Made by a program: the position numbers and the translations under genes. The notes below the pieces were generated by a model. That model did not search any database. It had not been told where the DNA came from and saw only the letters and a program-made list of their open reading frames with translations. Of a stretch of 64,000 nt of DNA, positions 26,395 through 34,553 are shown piece by piece. The stretch is from an uncultured Tenacibaculum sp. (GTDB taxonomy: Bacteria; Bacteroidota; Bacteroidia; Flavobacteriales; Flavobacteriaceae), in assembly GCF_947499065.1 (NCBI RefSeq), contig NZ_CANMMT010000004.1:186001-250000 (forward strand), read 5' to 3'. The stretch's first letter is position 1; every line of letters starts with the position of its first letter.

Positions 26395-28695
26395 TTAAGG
26401 AATTAATTCAAATTGTCCTTCTAATGTTGTGGTGGAGCTACCACCAATAAAAACTTTAAAATCTCCAGGTTCAGTAATGAATTCCCCATCATTATTATAA
26501 AACCCAAGAGTATTTTTGTCAAGAGTAAACTCTACGGTTTTAGTTTCTCCAACTTTTAATTCAATTAATTCAAATCCTTTTAACTCTCTTACAGGTCGTG
26601 TGTTACTACCAACCATGTCGCGAATGTATAGTTGAACAACTTCTTTACCGTCGTATTTACCAGTGTTGGTAACATTTACAGATACTTTAATAGCATCGTT
26701 TACTGACACTGATTCTTTACTAATTCTAAAGTTTGAATAGTTGAAAGTAGTGTAGCTTAGGCCGTGACCAAAAGGGTATAGAGGGGTGTTTTCAACATCA
26801 ATATAGTGAGACCAGAATACGTTATTGTCTTTATCTATTGGTCTTCCTGTGTTTTTATAATTGTAGTAAATAGGAATTTGACCAACGTTTCTTGGAAAAG
26901 TCATAGGAAGTTTTCCACTTGGGTTGTAATCACCATATAAAACTTGAGCAATAGCATTTCCAGCTTGTGAACCTAGTTGCCAAGCTTCTACAATTGAAGG
27001 AATGTTTTCAGAAGCCCATCCAATAGCTAAAGGTCTACCGTTGTTTAATACAAGTACGATGTTTTTATTTACTTTATATATTTCTTCTAATAATTCTTGT
27101 TGAAGTCCAGGTAAATCTATGTCACTTCTACTTCTTCCTTCACCACTTTGAAAACCATGTTCTCCAAGTACCATAACTACTACATCCGATTTTTGTGCAG
27201 TTGCTATGGCGTGTTTGAACTCACTTTTATCCGTGTAATTTATTTTTACTTCGCTAGTGAAAGATGTTTTTTCGGTAATTAAATCAACTCCTTTACTGTA
27301 GTTCAAAATATTGTCTTTGTATTGTTGCATTCCTTCAAGAACAGATATAGAAGTGTTGTCATCAGAAGCAATACGCCAACTACCTAAAGGACTGTTTTTG
27401 TCGTTTGCTAATGATCCTATAAGCGCGATTTTTTGACCACTCTTTTTAAGAGGTAATAAATCGTTTTCGTTTTTTAGTAATACGATAGATTTTTTTGCTA
27501 CATCTAAAACAGCTTCTTGATGTTTAGGATTGTATAAAGAGTTTTTTTCGTTTTCTTCGTTACAATATTTATATGGATCATCAAACAAACCTAATTCAAA
27601 TTTTACTCGTAAAATTCTTCTAGCTGCATCATCAATTAAGGATTCATTTACTTTACCATCTTTAACCAATTGGGCTAATTCTTTTACATAAACATAACCT
27701 TCCATATCCATGTCAGAACCAGCAGTTACAGCTATTTCAGCAGCTTCTTTTTTATCTTTAGCATGCCCCCAATTAATCATTTCATTAATAGATGCCCAGT
27801 CAGAAACAACAAATCCATTAAAGCCCCATCCGTTTTTTAAAATGTCTCTTTGTAAGTAACTGCTTCCCGTAACAGGTACACCGTTAAGTTCGTTAAAAGA
27901 ATTCATTAAAGTTCTAACTCCTGCATTAACTGCGGCTTTAAAAGGAGGTAGTACAACATTGTGGAGAGTAGAGGTACCAATATCAACAGTATTGTATTCT
28001 TTACCCGCTTCAGAAAAACCGTAAGCAGCAAAATGTTTAGCACAAGCAGCTATGGTATTTGACGATTTTAGGTCAGTACCTTGAAAACCATGGACTCTAG
28101 CAACAGCAACTTTACTTCCTAAAAAAGGATCTTCACCAGCTCCTTCCATTACACGTCCCCATCTAGGGTCTCTTGATATGTCTACCATCGGCCCAAAAGT
28201 CCAGTTGATTCCAGCAGAAGAGGCTTCTGTTGCTGCAACACTTGCAGACTTTTTTATAGCTTCTAAATCCCAACTTGCAGCTTCAGCTAAAGGTATTGGA
28301 CTTAGTGTTTTGTATCCGTGAATTACATCAAAACCTATAATTAAAGGAATACCTAAGCGAGTTTCTTCTACGGCAATTTTTTGTACAGCTCTTACATTTT
28401 TTACACCTCTTACATTTAGCATTGAACCAATCCATCCATTTTTAAGGTGTTGGTATTTGGTTTCGGCGCTTCCTTCTTTCGGCGCTGGCCCAGTAAGATC
28501 CCAAAAACCATTATATTGATTCATTTGTCCTACCTTTTCTTCAACGGTCATTTTTTCTAAGAGGGAATCAATTTTTTTTTCAATTTCTGTGTTCATCATT
28601 ATATCACCTTTCTTGTGTTGTTCATTTTTTGAATAACATCCAACAAGAATGATTAATGAGCTTACGATTACTATTGGAATAATAATTTTTTTCAT
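26395..28695 (-). CDS. Glycoside hydrolase family 3 beta-glucosidase-type lipoprotein (BglX-like)
   Basis: The 766-residue protein has a lipoprotein signal (lipobox LVGC, Cys20), the GH3 N-terminal barrel, the C-terminal alpha/beta domain and a fibronectin III-like end (..VNVTNTGKYDGKEVVQLYIRD..). The nucleophile is Asp299 in GFVVSDWAS; GEHGFQSGEGRSR holds the likely acid/base Glu. PMVDISRDPRWGRVMEG and KHFAAYG are family substrate-binding motifs. It removes terminal beta-linked glucose or a similar sugar from the non-reducing end. The residues after Cys20 (YSKN) are not acidic, so a periplasmic rather than surface location is likely. It is downstream of, and on the same strand as, the AraC gene at 28845. 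Confidence 0.93.
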   Translation of the reverse strand: MKKIIIPIVIVSSLIILVGCYSKNEQHKKGDIMMNTEIEKKIDSLLEKMTVEEKVGQMNQYNGFWDLTGPAPKEGSAETKYQHLKNGWIGSMLNVRGVKNVRAVQKIAVEETRLGIPLIIGFDVIHGYKTLSPIPLAEAASWDLEAIKKSASVAATEASSAGINWTFGPMVDISRDPRWGRVMEGAGEDPFLGSKVAVARVHGFQGTDLKSSNTIAACAKHFAAYGFSEAGKEYNTVDIGTSTLHNVVLPPFKAAVNAGVRTLMNSFNELNGVPVTGSSYLQRDILKNGWGFNGFVVSDWASINEMINWGHAKDKKEAAEIAVTAGSDMDMEGYVYVKELAQLVKDGKVNESLIDDAARRILRVKFELGLFDDPYKYCNEENEKNSLYNPKHQEAVLDVAKKSIVLLKNENDLLPLKKSGQKIALIGSLANDKNSPLGSWRIASDDNTSISVLEGMQQYKDNILNYSKGVDLITEKTSFTSEVKINYTDKSEFKHAIATAQKSDVVVMVLGEHGFQSGEGRSRSDIDLPGLQQELLEEIYKVNKNIVLVLNNGRPLAIGWASENIPSIVEAWQLGSQAGNAIAQVLYGDYNPSGKLPMTFPRNVGQIPIYYNYKNTGRPIDKDNNVFWSHYIDVENTPLYPFGHGLSYTTFNYSNFRISKESVSVNDAIKVSVNVTNTGKYDGKEVVQLYIRDMVGSNTRPVRELKGFELIELKVGETKTVEFTLDKNTLGFYNNDGEFITEPGDFKVFIGGSSTTTLEGQFELIP

Positions 28696-28844
28696 GTTTT
28701 AACTTGTGGAATTATGTTTTGAACTAATGTTTATGGTATGCAAAATTAAAAGAAAGAGTGTTTGAAAAGTATACATAAATAATCAAAAGGTGGTATTTTT
28801 TTTAACTTATTGTTTTTTATGTGTTCTTAAATGACAAAATAGTA

Positions 28845-29717
28845 TTATAAAACTTTTTGTATTCCTTTGAACTCAGTTTTGAACTCGCTAGGGGTGCAGT
28901 TTTTTACTTTTTTGAAGATTCTGTTAAAGTTGGCAATGTTGTTAAAACCACATTTAAAAGCGATTTCGCTAATGCTTAAATCGGTTTCTAATAAGAGTCG
29001 CGTGGCTGCGCTTACACGTGTACTGTTTAGGTATGCGATGAATGTTTTTCCTGTACGCTTTTTTATAAATCTATTAAAGGATACTGGGCTCATATTAATG
29101 AGTTCAGATATCTCGTCAAGAGTAATTTTCTTATGGTAATTCTCTTGTATGTATTCGTATATCTTTTTGATCCTATCGCTGTTTTCGAAGTTTTCAATAT
29201 TAGAAAAGGTTGTAGATAGAAGCTTTTGGTTTCTAGAGGTGGAAAGGTCGTGTAGTATAGAGATGAATTCTATAAAGTAGTCAATTCCAGAGGTTTTTGG
29301 GAGGTTTTTTAGTCTAGGCATAACTTCTTTTGTGGTTTTTTCAGAAAAAAGAATTCCATGAATAGATCTATTAAACATATCTCTTATGGATTTGAAAACT
29401 CTTCTAGAAAGTAGTTTTTCGTCTAGTAAATCATTATGAATATGAACGGTTACTTCATGTATTTCTTTGTTGGTGCACTCGTGAAGTTCCCAACAATGTG
29501 GAAGGTTAGGTCCAACTAGTACTAGTTCGTAATCGGAAATTTTTTCAATATGATCTCCTATAATTCTTCTAACTCCAGCTCCTTTATGGATGAGGTTTAT
29601 TTCATATTCGGGGTGGAAATGTAAGGGGAAATCAAATTCGTCTTTTACTCTATAATATACTAAAAAGCTGTCTGAAGGAGATAGTTGAGTAATCTCTCTG
29701 TGAATGTTGTTTTGCAT
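28845..29717 (-). CDS. AraC family regulator of the sugar-utilisation locus
   Basis: The 290-residue protein has an N-terminal cupin-like sensor (HFHPEYEINLIHKGAGVRRIIGDHIEKI and VGPNLPHCWEL) and a C-terminal AraC domain (ITLDEISELINMSPVSFNRFIKKRTGKTFIAYLN, ISEIAFKCGFNNIANFNRIFKK, seen as two helix-turn-helix units). The frame is open for another 33 codons to 29816, but the ATG at 29717 begins the conserved QNNIHREITQL segment, and the extra part is hydrophobic and unlike the family. It is transcribed divergently from susC across a 218-base gap containing a 21-base-spaced direct repeat, its probable operator. It presumably switches the sugar locus on; the inducer is unknown. Confidence 0.9.
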   Translation of the reverse strand: MQNNIHREITQLSPSDSFLVYYRVKDEFDFPLHFHPEYEINLIHKGAGVRRIIGDHIEKISDYELVLVGPNLPHCWELHECTNKEIHEVTVHIHNDLLDEKLLSRRVFKSIRDMFNRSIHGILFSEKTTKEVMPRLKNLPKTSGIDYFIEFISILHDLSTSRNQKLLSTTFSNIENFENSDRIKKIYEYIQENYHKKITLDEISELINMSPVSFNRFIKKRTGKTFIAYLNSTRVSAATRLLLETDLSISEIAFKCGFNNIANFNRIFKKVKNCTPSEFKTEFKGIQKVL

Positions 29718-29750
29718 TTTTTTTATGGTTTTATGGTTCAATAATATAAA

Positions 29751-29785
29751 AAATATATTACTAAATGACAAAAATATATTATTAA
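29751..29785. promoter_or_regulatory. Candidate AraC operator: two direct repeats spaced 21 bases
   Basis: AAATATATTACTAA (29751-29764) and AAATATATTATTAA (29772-29785) are identical at 13 of 14 positions, with start-to-start spacing of 21 bases, two turns of the helix. That is the usual layout of AraC half-sites. The right copy ends 17 bases before the susC -7 candidate, covering the -33 region; the site also overlaps the araC -7 element on the other strand. AT-richness raises the chance of coincidence. Confidence 0.45.
29769..29776 (-). promoter_or_regulatory. Candidate -7 promoter element for the araC-type gene
   Basis: On the minus strand this reads TATTTTTG, an exact TAnnTTTG match, 51 bases before the chosen ATG at 29717. 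It overlaps the proposed operator, which would allow autoregulation. No -33 match was found. Confidence 0.4.
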
Positions 29786-29802
29786 GTAGCTTTTTTAACG
29801 TA

Positions 29803-29810
29803 TAGTTTTG
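29803..29810 (+). promoter_or_regulatory. Candidate -7 promoter element for susC
   Basis: TAGTTTTG matches TAnnTTTG exactly. No TTTG occurs at the -33 position, where the proposed AraC half-site lies instead, as expected for an activator-dependent promoter. It would give a leader of about 120 bases before the susC ATG. Confidence 0.4.
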
Positions 29811-29935
29811 TATCATCTAAATCCTTTTCGTAAACTGTAGACTAATTTGAGTAATCTTTAATTATTTACGAAGTCTTTAAAAAACGAATGAGATTATTAG
29901 TGATATAACAGAAAAATATAATTTAATTATTAATT

Positions 29936-32908
29936 ATGAAAAACAGTTTTTTTAGAAAGTTAATACTTTTATCTGCTTTTCTTCTAAGTATTTATGGGTA
30001 TTCACAAACCGTTAAAGGGGTTGTGACAGATAATTTAGGAGAGGTAGTAGGAGTAAATATTGTAGTAAAAGGTACAAACATAGGTGCAGTAACCGAAATG
30101 GATGGGTCTTATACAATAAATAATGTAAAGCCAGATGCAATTCTTGTTTTTAGTTTTGTCGGGTATAAAACAAAAGAGGTAAGTGTAAATGGAAGAAAGA
30201 TTATAAATGTTTTATTAGAAGAGGATTCTAACAATTTAGATGAAGTTGTAATTGTTGGTTATGGAGCAAAAAAGAAAAGTTTAGTCACTGGTGCTATCTC
30301 TAGTATAGATAGTAAAGAGATAAAAAGTGTTTCTAGTCAAAGAGTAGAGCAAGTTTTACAAGGAAGAACCTCGGGGGTTACAGTTGTAGCATCATCAGGT
30401 TCACCAGGTTCTGGAGCAAAGATAAGAATTAGAGGTGCTGGTTCTAATGGTAATTCTGATCCATTATTTATCGTTGATGGAATGAAAGTGGCTAACTTAG
30501 ATAATTTACCTCCAAGTGATATTGAAAATATTGAAGTTTTAAAGGATGCTGCTTCTTCAGCTATTTACGGAACAGAAGGTGCTAATGGAGTTGTAATTGT
30601 TACAACAAAAACAGGAAAAAAAGGAGGGTTAAAAGTTAGTGTTAATTCTCAATTTGTTTCTCAAAGTGTAAGAACAGATATGAAGTTAATGAATGCTTCT
30701 CAATTTGTTACTTATATGAATGAAGCAGGTCAAACAGGTGTAGTAAATAATGGTTATGATACCAATTGGATTGATGAAACATTTGTTACAGCTCCAATGT
30801 ATAGAAATGATGTAAGTTTATCTGGGGCAGGAGAGAAAGGGTCGTATTATTTTTCTGCATCTAATCTGAATCAAAAAGGTATTGTAGGAAAAGATAATTC
30901 ATCTTTTAAAAGAACTACCTTTAGGTTGAATCTTAAAGGAGAATTAACAAACTGGTTAGAAGTAGGGTTGAATGCTACATATTCTATAACTGATAAAAAT
31001 GGTATTACAGAGAACAGTGATACTAGAGGGGTTATACAAAATATGTTAATAATTGATCCTTTAACTCCTGTTATATATCCTAATGGGCAAGTGCCTCAAA
31101 CAGTAATTGATAATGCTACAAATAATGGAGTACCATTATTACTAGATGCTAATGGTAATGTATATGGATATCCAAGTTTTTCTACAGGAGAGGTGGTAAA
31201 TCCCGTGGCGTACTCTAATGTGATGAATAGTAATGTTACAGATGCAACTCAATTTTTAAATACTACCTATTTTAAGTTCAAAATTTTAGAAGGTTTAACT
31301 TTTACAACTAGACTAGGGTTAGAGCAAAATACATGGAGTACTGTAAATACTAATTATCCTTATTATGTTTCTTCAGAAGCTCAAAATACAACTTTAACTA
31401 GATCAACGGCTGATGTTGAAAGTAACAGATGGTTATGGGAAAACTTTGCAACTTATACTAAAGAAATCGAAGAGCATAGTTTTACAGCTTTAGTAGGTTA
31501 TTCAGCAGAGGATACTAAAACGACTACAAAGTTAGTAGATACTCAAGGAGTAAGTCCTTTTGTGCCAGTATACAGAAATAATTTAGTTTCAGCTTTCGGT
31601 AGATTGTCGTATGATTACTCAGGTAAGTATTTACTAGAAGCATCATTTAGAAGTGATAGATCAGATAAGTTTCCTACGAAAAATAAAACAGCATTTTTTC
31701 CAGCTGTATCAAGTGGATGGGTAGTTTCTAAAGAGAACTTCTGGAATGAAGATTCAAAAATTGATTATTTAAAAGTAAGAGCAAGCTGGGGACAAAATGG
31801 TAGCTGGGGTAATTTACCAGGTAATACAGATAAAACTTTTATGACTAGTTTTATAGGAGGTAATCCAATTAATTATTTAGGAGCTTTAGGGGCTCAGCTA
31901 ACAAGTTATGCTAATGATAACTTAGTATGGGAAACATCAGAACAATTGGATTTTGGAGTAGATTTAAAAGCTTTTAATAATAGAATGAACTTTTCAGTTG
32001 ACTATTATGTTAAGACAACAAAAGATTTGATATTGAATACTGGAGAATTAATAACACCAGGTTCTGCTGGTTTTCCATTTGGTGCGTTTAATGCAGGAAC
32101 AATTGAAAATAAAGGTTTTGAATTTGAGTTAGGTTACGGAGATGAATCAGAAAGTGGATTTAGATACGATGTAAATCTTAATTTATCTACTTTAAATAAT
32201 GAAGTAACAGAAGTATTATTTGTACCAGAAGGAACTTCAATAGTTGGAGCAAGTGCGCCGCAAAATAATGATGGAGTTACTCGATTTACAAAAGGATTAC
32301 CGGTATGGTATTTCTATGGATACAAAACTAATGGTATTGACCCAGCAACTGGGCAAATTAATTTAGTAGATACTAATGGTGATGGTTCAGTAAATAACGC
32401 TGATAAAACAATGATTGGCTCACCACATCCAGATGTATTGTATGGAGGTAATGTTAGTTTAGGATACAAGAATTTCGATTTTAACGTACAGTTTCAAGGA
32501 ACAATAGGAAATGATATTATGGCTACATATCATCAGCCATCAAGACCTATAACGAACAAACCAATACATTTTTACAATAATAGATGGACACAAGCAGGAG
32601 ATAATGCATCTTTTCCAGCTGCGCAATACGCTAATACAGCATATGATACAGATTTAGTGGTTGAAGATGGATCGTATTTAAGAATTAAACAAATTCAACT
32701 AGGATATAGAGTTCCTAAATCTTTAACAGATAAATTACATCTTAACAATTTAAGAGTTTATGTGTCTTTAGATGATTATTTCACTTTTACTAATTATAAA
32801 GGTCTTGATCCAGAGATTGGAAACTTTGGAAATAATGATATCGGTGTAGATAGAGGTTATTATCCAACACCAGGAAAAGCATTGTTAGGACTATCATTAG
32901 ATTTTTAA
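29936..32908 (+). CDS. SusC/RagA family TonB-linked outer-membrane transporter
   Basis: The 990-residue protein starts with a signal peptide (ending IYGYSQ), a carboxypeptidase-regulatory-like domain (about 25-95, KGVVTDNLGEVVGVNIVVKGT..), and the conserved LDEVVIVGYG segment. The plug follows (SLVTGAISSIDSKEI, RIRGAGSNGNSDPLFIVDGM, EVLKDAASSAIYG), then a beta-barrel to the C-terminus, which ends in an aromatic residue. With SusD it forms the energised import channel for oligosaccharides in the outer membrane. The gene is divergent from the AraC regulator and 12 bases ahead of susD. The N-terminus lacks the extra anti-sigma-interacting STN domain, so control is by the AraC protein rather than ECF signalling. 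Confidence 0.96.
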   Translation: MKNSFFRKLILLSAFLLSIYGYSQTVKGVVTDNLGEVVGVNIVVKGTNIGAVTEMDGSYTINNVKPDAILVFSFVGYKTKEVSVNGRKIINVLLEEDSNNLDEVVIVGYGAKKKSLVTGAISSIDSKEIKSVSSQRVEQVLQGRTSGVTVVASSGSPGSGAKIRIRGAGSNGNSDPLFIVDGMKVANLDNLPPSDIENIEVLKDAASSAIYGTEGANGVVIVTTKTGKKGGLKVSVNSQFVSQSVRTDMKLMNASQFVTYMNEAGQTGVVNNGYDTNWIDETFVTAPMYRNDVSLSGAGEKGSYYFSASNLNQKGIVGKDNSSFKRTTFRLNLKGELTNWLEVGLNATYSITDKNGITENSDTRGVIQNMLIIDPLTPVIYPNGQVPQTVIDNATNNGVPLLLDANGNVYGYPSFSTGEVVNPVAYSNVMNSNVTDATQFLNTTYFKFKILEGLTFTTRLGLEQNTWSTVNTNYPYYVSSEAQNTTLTRSTADVESNRWLWENFATYTKEIEEHSFTALVGYSAEDTKTTTKLVDTQGVSPFVPVYRNNLVSAFGRLSYDYSGKYLLEASFRSDRSDKFPTKNKTAFFPAVSSGWVVSKENFWNEDSKIDYLKVRASWGQNGSWGNLPGNTDKTFMTSFIGGNPINYLGALGAQLTSYANDNLVWETSEQLDFGVDLKAFNNRMNFSVDYYVKTTKDLILNTGELITPGSAGFPFGAFNAGTIENKGFEFELGYGDESESGFRYDVNLNLSTLNNEVTEVLFVPEGTSIVGASAPQNNDGVTRFTKGLPVWYFYGYKTNGIDPATGQINLVDTNGDGSVNNADKTMIGSPHPDVLYGGNVSLGYKNFDFNVQFQGTIGNDIMATYHQPSRPITNKPIHFYNNRWTQAGDNASFPAAQYANTAYDTDLVVEDGSYLRIKQIQLGYRVPKSLTDKLHLNNLRVYVSLDDYFTFTNYKGLDPEIGNFGNNDIGVDRGYYPTPGKALLGLSLDF

Positions 32909-32920
32909 TATTTATAAATT

Positions 32921-34462
32921 ATGAAAAAACAATTTTTAACAGTTATAGCAATACTTTTAATAGGGGTGTTTGCTTGTGATAAAGATTTTACAGTAAATCC
33001 TCCACAAAATGTACAGGACTTAGAAACGTTCTTTTTAAAGGAGGAAAATGTTGAGTCTGCAGTGATAGGTATCTATGATTTAATGCAATACAATTATGGA
33101 AGAGATTGGCATAGTGCCTTTTTAGTAAAATTATTACCAGGAGATGATGCTAATGCAGCAGGAGGTAATTCTCAAGATCAACCTCAATTACAAGATATAG
33201 ATGATTTTACAAATGTTTCGTCTTCAAATGCATCAATATCAAGTGTATGGGATTTGTTTTATAGAACAATAGCTTTATCTAATTTAGTGATTGAAAATAT
33301 AAAAGATTCTAATTTAAGTAATAAGGATAGAGCATTAGCAGAAGCTAAATTTATGAGGGCATGGTGTTATTTTGAGTTAACTACAATGTTTGGAGATATT
33401 CCTTTACGTTTAACAGTACCAACAACACCAGAAGAATTTGGAATCGGTAAATCTACAAGAACAGAAGTGTATGCTCAAATAGAAGCAGATTTAACAGATG
33501 CAATAGCATCATTACCAGAAAAATCGGTGTTAGGAAACTCATTTAGGGTTTCAAAAGGAGCAGCAGAAGCTTTAATGGGAAAGGTTTTAGTATTTCAAGA
33601 TAAAAACTCAGAAGCTATACCGTTTTTTCAAAGTGTTATTTCAAATTCATCTCACGATTTAGAAGCATCGCCAAATGATATTTGGAGTATTAATAAAGAG
33701 TTTGGTAGAGAATCTTTATTAGAAATAGGATATGTTTCAACAACAGGAAGAGATTGGGGAAATATAGCTTGGGGAGGAAGAAATGAGAGTAACTTACACA
33801 TTCAGTTAATGGGGCCTAGAGGAGATGGTATTTTTGATGTTTCAGCGGTTAACTTATTAAATGGTTGGGGATTCAACTTGCCAACTAAAAAACTAACAGA
33901 TGCTTTTATAACGGCAGGAGATACTAATAGAAAAGCAGCTACTTTAATGACAGAAGCTGAATTGATAGCTGCAGGAGGAAGTGTAGATCAATCAGCTGCT
34001 CCTGGAGGTGCTGTTTGGGATTATGAAGGTTCAATAAGAATAAAATATAGTACAAAATCAGAGGATACAAGTTCGGGTGGAGTAAAAGAATTGAATTATT
34101 CAACAAACTTTAGATTGTTCCGATATGCAGAAGTTTTATTGCTAGCTGCTGAAGCATACAATAAAACTGGACAAGATGCTGATGCAAGAACGGAATTGAA
34201 TAAAGTGAGAACAAGAGCTGGACTTTCAGATGTTGATCCAACTTTGTCAGGAAACAATTTATTTGAAGCAATTGTTAACGAGAAGTTTTTAGAGTTAGCA
34301 CATGAAGGTCAGCGTTTTTGGGATTTAGTACGTTGGGGTAAAGCAGCAACTGAGTTAGCAGGTACAGGATATACTCCTAAAAACGATTTATTTCCAATAC
34401 CAATTACAGAAATTGACAAGAACTCTAAGTTAACGAGTGCAGATCAAAACCCAGGATATTAA
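32921..34462 (+). CDS. SusD/RagB family nutrient-binding outer-membrane lipoprotein
   Basis: The 513-residue protein has a lipoprotein signal (lipobox VFAC, Cys19), TPR-like helices in the N-terminal half and the family end segment NEKFLELAHEGQRFWDLVRWGKA. ASISSVWDLFYRTIALSNLVIENI and AEAKFMRAWCYFELTTMFGDIPL are the usual SusD motifs. The residues after Cys19 are DKDF, acidic with Lys, which fits the surface-export signal of Bacteroidetes lipoproteins. It forms the hinged lid over the SusC channel and captures glycan at the cell surface. A long hairpin follows before the next gene. Confidence 0.95.
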   Translation: MKKQFLTVIAILLIGVFACDKDFTVNPPQNVQDLETFFLKEENVESAVIGIYDLMQYNYGRDWHSAFLVKLLPGDDANAAGGNSQDQPQLQDIDDFTNVSSSNASISSVWDLFYRTIALSNLVIENIKDSNLSNKDRALAEAKFMRAWCYFELTTMFGDIPLRLTVPTTPEEFGIGKSTRTEVYAQIEADLTDAIASLPEKSVLGNSFRVSKGAAEALMGKVLVFQDKNSEAIPFFQSVISNSSHDLEASPNDIWSINKEFGRESLLEIGYVSTTGRDWGNIAWGGRNESNLHIQLMGPRGDGIFDVSAVNLLNGWGFNLPTKKLTDAFITAGDTNRKAATLMTEAELIAAGGSVDQSAAPGGAVWDYEGSIRIKYSTKSEDTSSGGVKELNYSTNFRLFRYAEVLLLAAEAYNKTGQDADARTELNKVRTRAGLSDVDPTLSGNNLFEAIVNEKFLELAHEGQRFWDLVRWGKAATELAGTGYTPKNDLFPIPITEIDKNSKLTSADQNPGY

Positions 34463-34483
34463 AAAAAACTTTGTTTTATTATT

Positions 34484-34541
34484 GACTTAACTAGGTAGTT
34501 AATTGTTAAAAAAAGCAATTAACTATCTAGTTTATTAAGTC
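34484..34541 (+). other. Long hairpin between susD and the FG-GAP/ASPIC gene
   Basis: The inner arm 34491-34505 pairs with 34516-34530 over 15 positions (one G-U wobble) around a 10-base A-rich loop. GACTTAA (34484-34490) pairs with TTAAGTC (34535-34541) after a four-base bulge. No T run follows, so it is not a standard terminator. A role in stabilising the susCD transcript or partly attenuating downstream genes is inferred. Confidence 0.5.
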
Positions 34542-34553
34542 TTATTTAAGTAT

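Noticed and set aside
29718..29816. Longer start of the AraC regulator with a hydrophobic N-terminus
   Set aside because: The extra 33 residues do not match the AraC family, and they would cover the proposed operator and promoter; ATG 29717 is the better start.
29841..29850. Second susC promoter candidate ACTAATTTGA
   Set aside because: The spacing between TA and TTTG is one base short of TAnnTTTG and no -33 element is present.
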